A stretch of 64,000 bases of DNA from Epiperipatus broadwayi (lineage: Eukaryota > Onychophora > Udeonychophora > Euonychophora > Peripatidae): contig JAQFVV010006502.1 in assembly GCA_028023455.1 (NCBI GenBank), positions 558,001 to 622,000 of the forward strand, written 5' to 3'. Position numbers and translations under genes: made by a program. The notes beneath the pieces were generated by a model. That model was not told the origin of the DNA and made no database searches. It saw only the letters and a list, made by a program, of their open reading frames with translations. Numbering within the stretch: position 1 is the stretch's first letter; each line of letters starts with the position of its first letter. Positions 52,284 to 64,000 of the stretch are shown here, piece after piece.

Positions 52284-55200
52284 TAATAGATAAATTGGAT
52301 TATGCTATTTAGTGACAAAATGTATTCATTTAATATGTATTGTGTAATTTTGACATTTGTAAAAAAAATACAATTACATTCTATAAATATAAAAACTTTA
52401 GATATTAACATGAACATATAATTCATAATCAAATAAAAAGGAAGGGCCCATAATTTTTAATGTGGTCAGTCTTAACAAAATATTCAGATTATTACGAATT
52501 TTACACTTTAATTATATTGAAAATGAAAAAGAAATATCTAATAATTTCACTAGAGATTTTTCTAACCAAATTTATTTAAATAATGTCTTGATGGTTTACT
52601 ACTGACTGTGTTACTCAACAAAAATGTACACATTCAGTATTCTGAAAGCAGGAACATTACAGATAATTGAAGTAGTATTTTTATTATACTATGATTAGTA
52701 GTAAAATAAGCTGTTATTAAAATTAGAATTATTCAATTCTTATTATTCCATATTATACATAATTTTCAGATCAGTAGATTTATCCTATTAAATAGTTTTA
52801 TGTTATCATTCTCTATATTTGAAAAACATTTGCATATTACCATCTACGCACTTCTCCACATTATTTATTGTTGTAGCTATGAATATGAGGCAACATGCCT
52901 CGAAAGAGCTCAGTTTTTACTTGTTTATTTATTGATTTATAAGACTACTTAAATATAGCTTCTCCTGCAAGTACTTCAATATACTTGTAAAAATAAACAT
53001 ATTTATGCATTGTGGCAATTTGTTTGTAAAAGACAAAATAATATGGAAATAATTGTACCAAGAAATGCTGTATTTAGAAATAAACTTTCAAATTGTCATT
53101 AGAATATGGTTGAACTTAACTAGTTGGAAGAATATGCATGAGTGTAGAAAAAAAATATTTAGGGTCTAAACAAGATTTATAAAGGAAAATGATTAATAGA
53201 TTATTTACACTTGTGATTTGTATATTAAGTTTTTTGGTTCCATTTTTAAAATGTTTAGAAATGTCAAAACTATTATTACTAATAATGAAAAGAGTAGAAT
53301 TGTAATTGTTGTATTTTTAAAATGATTTTTGATATTGTTACTAATTTATTTCACAATTCTTTAATCCAAACATTCAACAGCCTAAAGTAGTTCTTAGCAA
53401 ACTAATTCTAATTTTTGTACAAAGTGGTAATATTTTCTTATTTTTTTCTAGTTTATGCTACTTTTTGTAGTAGTTACACTGACTAAAGTATATATTGCTA
53501 TTGAAGTCACTTTTTAAGGAAAACATTTTGAAATTTAAATTATATGCAAACTATCTGACTAAGACAACATCATTTTAAAAAACAGATTATGATTAAATTG
53601 AAAAATATATAGAAAATTATTCCCATGTTAGGTTTTTGAGTATGATTTTAAGGCAAAATGCTCTTGAAAATTTAAATGTTGATTGCATTATATACCTATG
53701 AATACTGAGATGGAAAGGAGGGACAAAAATTCAACTTAAAACAAATAATGGTCAATTGTTTATATTTGTAACAAATTTTGTAACCTCTCTTCAGGTTTAA
53801 CATTACCATGAATAATTTGCAAAATGTAATTAATACTATCGTTGTATATAATGTAAATAAAAACATTTCTTTAAAACTAAAAAAATGTAATGGAAAAAAA
53901 AGTAATTTGAGTTATAAAATGCATTAAACGTATTTATATACACAAGTTAAAAATTATGCACAATACCAATCTATTAAAAATTACCAATGACAATGATATA
54001 TTCATACACTCATGCATATTTATATATGTTAAGAGAAGGGGTTGTTTGGTCAATACAGCTTATAAACTAGTATTGAATAAACTACTCTCATTGAAGAAAC
54101 ATCTCACACACATGCATATCAAGTATAGTAGAATATTGAAGAATAAATATTCGTAGTTAATTTTGTTTACTATATTTATCATAAGTTAGACCAAAATAAT
54201 GTGATTATACTGGTTTTAATTTATATTCAATATTATCAATAATTATGATTTTGAACCATTACCATTATGTACCTGGTTTATTCTTATTTATATAACCTCA
54301 TTTATAAATCCATTATTTTTCATGGCATTCCAAGTAAATTGAACATAGTGTTTGATTTTAGATGTTTAGCACTTATATATATTTTAATATTACACATATG
54401 TTATACATTTGCCAAAAAAAGTAGTAAGCATTTAGTTTGGACTTAATTAAGTATGCAAGTATAAATAAGGATTCTTATTTACCTATCTAATTTAAATCTT
54501 CCAGCTAATATTGTAGTTTCAGAGCATGTCAATATTTAAATTGGTTTATAAAACATTAAGTTTATTGAGTAATAATAATTTTTAAATTCACTTTTTAATA
54601 AACTCCATTATTATTTGCTTTATTTGAGAGCTAAAATTTGACATATAATTGGCCATGCTAAAATTTGGCAAAAAATATGAAGGGAAGAAACTGTTTAAAA
54701 AAAAATTCCCAACTTTCACTTGAATGTGCAAGTCAAAATATAAATTTTGGGACAAAAACAATTGCTACTAACTCATGAATCACAGTAAATATAACTTAAA
54801 ATAATTAATAAATAAAGAAAATTACAAATACTTATTTTAAAAAAAAAAAAGAACTATTTTTATATAATTAATGTTATTTGAAAGAAAGTTTTAAAACTTA
54901 TACTCTCATCTAGAATTCCATAAGCTACAACTGTGTATTTTTGCAAAACATTATCATTGATGGGTAGAAACATCAAATTTATTATTTGCTTTATCAATAT
55001 ATAAAATTCTCAGTTGTGAAAACTTTTTTCACGATTTTCATTCTTCCTAAAAGTGTATTTATTGAGACAAAATTATTTTGAATAATAGTTTGGTACAATC
55101 AATTTATTGTATTTATAGCTGCCTTTTATCATTATATATGGAGATTTTAAAAGTCATTGTTTGATTCATATCAACTACATTCCAGATAAATTATATTTAG

Positions 55201-56980
55201 AAATATAAAGGCATAATATATTCTTCACTGTACCAACAGTTTGATAGACTATATCTTTGATTAATAAGAAATAATGCATTCAGCACTCTTGCCTCTCATT
55301 AAGAAAGCCTGTGCTATGCATTGCAGGTAATAGATCACAATGCTGAAAGTTAATGTTTGCACAAAATACTGTTGAATCCTTTCTATGCTTACTAAAGTTT
55401 GTTCTACAACATAAGCTTCAGTATTATCCTCTACTAGGTTTAGTTTCAGTTATACCAGAATAAACTCAACAGGCATTTAGTTATTACTTTATTATAAAGT
55501 ATTTCTTCTTTTTGAAATCTTCATTTTTCTATCTTCATTTCATTGCCATAAAACACAAATAAAAACACCTTTGTATCTAAAACACCACTTAGTTTTACAG
55601 CTAACATATTATTTATTCCTCATTAGTCAATTTATTTATTTTTCAATAAACATCTTCGCTATTTCAGCCTTAGTTTTTATAACTTGTTTTTCATCTCAGT
55701 TATATTTTATTTTCATTAATTATGAGATAACTTATCAACATTAAATGTTTACAAGTATTTAAACATTTAATATATTTTTTTGTGCTGTGCTAGTTAAATT
55801 TTTAATTATTTAGAGTTTTAAATTGCTTAAAATTATAATTAAAATTTTATTTATGTATTGTTTTAAATTTGAAATTAACACAATTATTACATTATTTATA
55901 CTACTGCAAAATATAATGTTGTTGCATATTTAATTTATAATATTTTTAAACTTTTTCTCAGTTGAACAGTACAAAAATGTATGTCGTCGTATTATAATAT
56001 TATTTTTAATAATTTAGTTATTACATCTAAATTTATTTGATCACACTCCAACTGCATTTACTTGGGAACAAAATAAATAAAATAATCTATTGATAATTGA
56101 AATTTATATATTTATAGGTAATTTCCTTTTAAAATGTTTTGTTGTACTGTTTATTTATAGCTAGAGAATTTAATTTGGAAGAGTTTTCCTTAATTATATG
56201 CTACGATTATATCCATAAAATCATATATTCCAACCCATTCAAATATTGTCTCGTTTGACTTAATTTATTATTGATTTATGTATTTTTACTTTGTTCTTTT
56301 TATATCAGATGGTGTGATTTGATTCTTTGTTAGAATAATTTTGGATATATGTACTATTTTATTATATGGTTGCAATTTTCATCCATATATTATTTATTTT
56401 CACAGTTTTAAAATAACTGAATTTTTTAATTGGTTTCACATTATATTTTATGGTATTTTTTCTGCAATTAATTAGAAGTACTTGCTACTGCAAAGAGATG
56501 ATGTCACGACTTATGGAGATTTTTCATGAAAAATTAGAAAGATCAATTCATGTTTTAACTTCCAGAATTACTACCAAACATTACATAAAACTATTGCTGA
56601 TTCAAATTTTCTGACTTTTGATAATGGTTCTGTAGTATGAGATGAGTAGTACAGAATAGTCATATCTATTATAGACATAAATGAGAAATACTTTCATCTG
56701 ATAATCTCAAAATATAAGAACTATTTGATTTCTATAACATAAGACTGATTTCTAAAGTTTTTACAAATGTTGCATCTAGAAAAGCAAGACAGATCCAGAA
56801 ACCATCAATTGATGCTAAGTCAAATATACACAATTTTTTAAAGATACTATCTGGAATTATAAATTTACATTATATGTGATAAATAATCTAAAAATGCATA
56901 GAACTTAATCTTTGACTCGTGGCAACCAAAAATATCAATGCATATCAACTGTCAAATTTCTTTATTATCTACATATTATA
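52284..56980. other. AT-rich stretch, nothing recognised
   Basis: Nearly 5 kb with no supportable gene, repeat family or structured element. Confidence 0.4.
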
Positions 56981-56984
56981 ATTA

Positions 56985-57196
56985 TCATTATAAAAATGCA
57001 ACTTTTTTCGCATTAAATAGTGAAGCTCTAATTATACTAGAATCTATTTTGCATTTTGCTTAGCGCTTTCGAGATTTAATGTTGGAATCTCATATTCATA
57101 CTCATACTCAAAAGTGCTAAGCAAACCTATTATACATTATAGTATAATTATAGCTTCACTATTTAATGCGAAAAAAGTCGTATTTTATAATTACAA
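56985..57196. mobile_element. foldback (MITE-like) element E
   Basis: Arms 56985-57070 and 57111-57196 are reverse complements: AACTTTTTTCGCATTAAATA / TATTTAATGCGAAAAAAGT, GTGAAGCTCTAATTATAC / GTATAATTATAGCTTCAC, and GCTTAGCGCTTT / AAAGTGCTAAGC. The 40-bp centre contains CATACTCATACTCA. No coding capacity; class unknown. Confidence 0.6.
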
Positions 57197-57631
57197 TTTT
57201 TATTAGTGAAGAGAAAAACAATTTATTATATAATTATCATTGTTTTCTATCTTTGTTTTATTTTATATCTGATTAAAAATAATTTTTTTAACAGCTTCAT
57301 AATAATCTCAAATAATCTCATAGAGATTTTGAATTTTTGAAAATATTACTTGGAGTGGCTAATGTTTGATGCCTTTACAAGAGCCTTGTAATTGAATAAA
57401 TAAAAAAGATAGAGCTTTTTTTTTGTCATATTGATGAATTAAATGTTCATGAGCTTTTTCTTGATATGTTTCTACATCTATGGTCCTATATAATATGGAA
57501 AGTGAATTCTTTATAAGTATGGTGACAGATTTTCCAAAGTATTTGTCTTGAATAAAAACTCATTCTAGTCTAATTTATGTACATTAATTCTTGTTCAATT
57601 CAGAATATTTAATGGTTTTATTTAGATATAC

Positions 57632-57683
57632 ATGAAACAATCTTCACAACTCTCTCATAATTATTTTATGGAGATTGTTTCAT
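57632..57683. repeat. short hairpin, 15-bp arms
   Basis: ATGAAACAATCTTCA pairs with TGGAGATTGTTTCAT (one T-G wobble) around a 22-nt loop. Too short a stem for a confident microRNA call. Confidence 0.4.
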
Positions 57684-58246
57684 ATATTAAAATATGATAA
57701 ATTTTCATTAAAGAGACCCAGTGCTATCATTCGTCCAACCCAAATTTATGTTAGAGCAAAAACAATTACATTGCTAGAAACTAGAACAATTAAGGAAAAC
57801 AATAAGCATAAAATAAATAGTGATAACTATATAAAAAAATAAGGAAAAAAAGAAATTTTCACATCCAAAATAATTATTATTTTATTGTTTGTTCATAATT
57901 TGGAAATTAACATTAACTAAAATTTAAAATACATCTTCTGTGATAATTTCTTTATATTCCTCACAAAATCTTTCTAAACATGTATAACATGTCTTACCTG
58001 AGATAATCCACAGCTTCACAATCTCCAAAAGAAGTCAGATATGACTTCTTCATTTTTATCTTGTACCCCAAATGTTCTAAATGTCAAAGGCGTCTATAAA
58101 AAAAATATTCATCCTAATAAAAGATACAGAAGAAATCATCATAGCAATTGGCTTTTTGTCTATCTAAAACTAGAAATTGTAGGCTACTGTCTATATCACT
58201 GATAAAATGGGTTTCAACACTTCATTTTATATTTTTTTGTGTACAT

Positions 58247-58340
58247 CAGTAATGTTTATATTCTTTATGGACACCAGTGATGTTTATATTCTTCATGCAC
58301 ACAAGTGATGTTTATATTTTTTATGCACAAAAGTGATGCT
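58247..58340. repeat. 28-bp minisatellite, about 3.4 copies
   Basis: Unit CAGTGATGTTTATATTCTTC followed by ATGCACAC, repeated with a few substitutions per copy. Confidence 0.8.
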
Positions 58341-58617
58341 ATCTTGTTATATATATTGTACCACATAGATATTATTTATTTGCATATAGTCCATTTATTA
58401 GCTATAGACTTGAAAATAATGTTATGAAACATATAGTAAAACCAAAGCATGAACAAGAATAAACAAAAACATAAACAAGAATCAGAATTTGATTATGTTT
58501 GTGTATGCAATGTTTGTATACATTTATTTATAAGTTTTATAACTCATTACTTGTAAACCATATTATATAAACATAATTAATGATTTTCAAAAAGTGTAGA
58601 TAGAACATTAGAAAATT

Positions 58618-58745
58618 ACGATAGGTATGAATTCTATATGAGCATAAATAAATAACTACAAACACACACTAATTTTTCGATACATATGAATTCTATATGA
58701 GCATAAATAAATAAATATATAACTACAAATTAACACACACTAATT
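58618..58745. repeat. tandem duplication of a ~60-bp unit
   Basis: ATGAATTCTATATGAGCATA is followed by AATAAATAA and later ACACACACTAATT in both copies. The second copy carries an extra ATATA-type insertion. Confidence 0.75.
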
Positions 58746-59065
58746 ACAAACTAAAGTTAATAAAAAAGATAATTTTTTCAAAAAATTAAAAAAAAAATTA
58801 AAAATTTAACTTATGAGTAATTACATTGAAGCTCTATTGTAGGTCTTGTTTGTGAATAATACCGGAGAAATTTTCACTTGCAGCCCATAAAACATTTTTT
58901 GTCTTTTATCGCTTCATGATAAGTACAAAAATTAGCAAAAAAAAAAAAATTAACTACTGTGGTCGATTAAAACTGATGCCAAAAATCCAAATTTCAGCCG
59001 ATTTTTTTTAGGTAAAGATCATTTGAAAGCTAAGATATTGAGCTATAAAATGGGCATATTTTGAT

Positions 59066-59073
59066 TGACGTCA
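59066..59073. promoter_or_regulatory. consensus CRE-like palindrome TGACGTCA
   Basis: An exact TGACGTCA in a local GC-richer context. No gene follows within reach, so function is doubtful. Confidence 0.15.
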
Positions 59074-59247
59074 TGCTTATACTTTTTACACCAGTAAAGA
59101 AACAAAATAACACATCATCAAATGAGCACACAAGAGTGTGTGCAGCATCAAAAAAGTGAAAAAAGTTAAACATATATAATAAGGTAGTTATTTATATAGT
59201 GCTATGTTAATAATGTTGGCTTGAAATTGTACTTAATTATTAGTAAT

Positions 59248-59265
59248 GTCACCATTAATGGTGAC
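59248..59265. repeat. perfect 18-bp palindrome
   Basis: GTCACCATTAATGGTGAC, no loop. It could be a dimeric binding site or a small element end; no context decides. Confidence 0.6.
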
Positions 59266-59570
59266 AACGGACCAATAATATGATGTACATGGTTCATCAT
59301 TACTCATGAAACATTATCATAAATCCATTATTTATTACAGTCTTCAAATTTAATTAAATATAACTTTTTATTATAAAAATCAAATAAAAGTAATACTCTA
59401 GCAGCACACATATTTACATAGCAGTGACGAAGCATGACTTTTTTAGGAACAGAAGCATACTTCTTTTTTTATAATGTTTTTAATTTACTTACCACAACAA
59501 TTTTTACATAATCGCACCTAATATATATATATATATATAAATCTGAAACTCTCTTATCTGTAAATCAGAA

Positions 59571-60000
59571 AATATATTATCAATACACTTTTATCTTCCA
59601 AATCCTATTAACATTTTTAAAAGTTTTATCTATAAATTATATCTTAGAGTTATTGGAACTTCCTATAATCAATAAGAATGTGTTAGTCAAATTTCATTCT
59701 CTGTGTATATAAAAAAACAATTCAATGGTTGGTAAAATAAATTGAAAGTCAACAGTAATTCCATACAAAAAATAATAAATTTGAATTGCTCATTCTAATC
59801 AGACTATGATTAGTTTAAATATAGATAATACATTATCAATATGTTTTTTTCTTCCAAATACTTTTAACATTCTTAAAAGTTTTAACTGTAAATTAGTCTT
59901 AACATTGTTTGAACTTCTTATAATTAACTGAGAATGCATTAGTCAAGTCCATTCTTTGCATATATAAAAATAATTCAACTGATGGTAAAAAAATTGAAAG
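59571..60000. repeat. diverged direct duplication, ~250-bp offset
   Basis: Copy 1 (59571-59750) and copy 2 (59826-60000) share ATTATCAATA, CTTCCAAAT, CTTAAAAGTTTT, TAATTAACTGAGAATGCATT-type and ATTCAACTGATGGTAAAA-type segments in the same order. The AATAAGAATGTGTTAG part of copy 1 faintly resembles the end of family C. Confidence 0.55.
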
Positions 60001-60100
60001 GGAATTTTTTAAATTGAATTTTAATTAAAGTTTTTGAAAGTTTAGTGAATTGTTTTATGGAAGCACTCATTCTGTTCAATACATGGACATTTTGTTCCTG

Positions 60101-63597
<3,497 letters not shown>

Positions 63598-63672
63598 TAG
63601 TCCTGTTAAACTGTAATAATAAATTATAATCTTGTTAAACTTTAATAATAAATTATAGTCTGTTACACGTTG
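63598..63672. repeat. ~30-bp tandem repeat, 2.5 copies
   Basis: TGTTAAACTGTAATAATAAA with flanking ATTATAGTC is repeated twice and partly a third time. Confidence 0.75.
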
Positions 63673-64000
63673 TTTAGAGTCATTTTTCTTGTGTGCTAAA
63701 TAAAAGTGTATTTGCATAATACTTGCAATACTTTCCTTGAGTCCGAAATCATTAAACTCCTAAAACTCAATACACCAGACAGATAAATTTAAGCAGATTG
63801 GAATATTTCATTATATTTTAGTTTAATAAGAATTATTTATGGGATTGAAAACTTCAGACCAAGACATTTTATTTTATGTGTGTGTAAAAATGACTTTATT
63901 CCCAAACTACTAGCTTTGGTTGCACATTGTTCCATACACATTTAAGTGAAGTGTCTAAGTAATAAATCTTAGTTAAATTATTGTGTTGTCATGGATGATG
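63673..64000. other. window end, nothing recognised
   Basis: An AATAAAAGTGT stretch near 63700 resembles a polyadenylation signal, with no gene identified upstream. Confidence 0.3.

Overview
The window looks like intergenic or intronic DNA from an invertebrate animal with a very AT-rich genome (by eye about three quarters A+T or more). The evidence is long (TA)n microsatellites, many decayed eukaryotic transposable elements, a tRNA-derived SINE family and a processed-type pseudogene of the animal RNA-binding protein TDP-43. I found no intact host gene and no intact RNA gene. The species cannot be named from the sequence alone.

Layout. 0-0.9 kb: tail of a Penelope-like element (PLE, subfamily B) with a GIY-YIG fragment inside an inverted repeat. 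1.6-3.0 kb: a second PLE tail (A) with a GIY-YIG ORF and a hammerhead-ribozyme motif in its 3' region. 4.6-5.3 kb: a third palindromic module (C). 6.2-6.5 kb: an orphan 57-codon ORF behind CCAAT motifs. 6.7-10.4 kb: SINEs beside an almost full-length but frameshifted RTE/BovB-like LINE on the minus strand, flanked by a 10-bp target duplication. 11.6-11.8 kb: palindromic A-type hairpin beside a Ty3/gypsy integrase fossil (11.9-12.8 kb). 14.9-15.4 kb: two adjacent palindromes. 22.3-24.2 kb: a microRNA-like hairpin, a foldback element (F), tandem D modules, a second B palindrome and a (TA)-cored palindrome. 29-30.7 kb and 34.0-34.6 kb: long (TA)n tracts with D, C and hairpin modules embedded in them. 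31.4-32.4 kb: Merlin (IS1595-type) transposase fossil. 40.2-42.5 kb: D palindrome interrupted by a hAT element with a perfect 8-bp target duplication. 42.9-44.5 kb: SINEs, one with clear target duplications, and a second, heavily decayed RTE copy. 46.1-46.5 kb: third C module. 50.2-50.8 kb: TDP-43 pseudogene. 57 kb: foldback element E. 58-60 kb: small tandem repeats and a (TA)n tract. The rest is AT-rich sequence in which I recognise nothing.

How it fits together. The main theme is retroelement tails folded into palindromes. At least three sequence-distinct 3' modules (A, B, C) share one plan: a YUGA-type box, a short stem-loop, an RAAA box and a short self-complementary segment. That is the layout of a minimal type I hammerhead ribozyme, a motif known from PLEs. 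Several copies occur as head-to-head inverted pairs, which fits the inverted terminal structure known for PLEs. A and B also carry GIY-YIG coding remnants. A fourth family (D) shares the palindromic habit and repeatedly abuts (TA)n, but its PLE membership is only inferred. The RTE LINE is a plausible source of the enzyme that mobilised the SINEs and the TDP-43 copy; that is inference.
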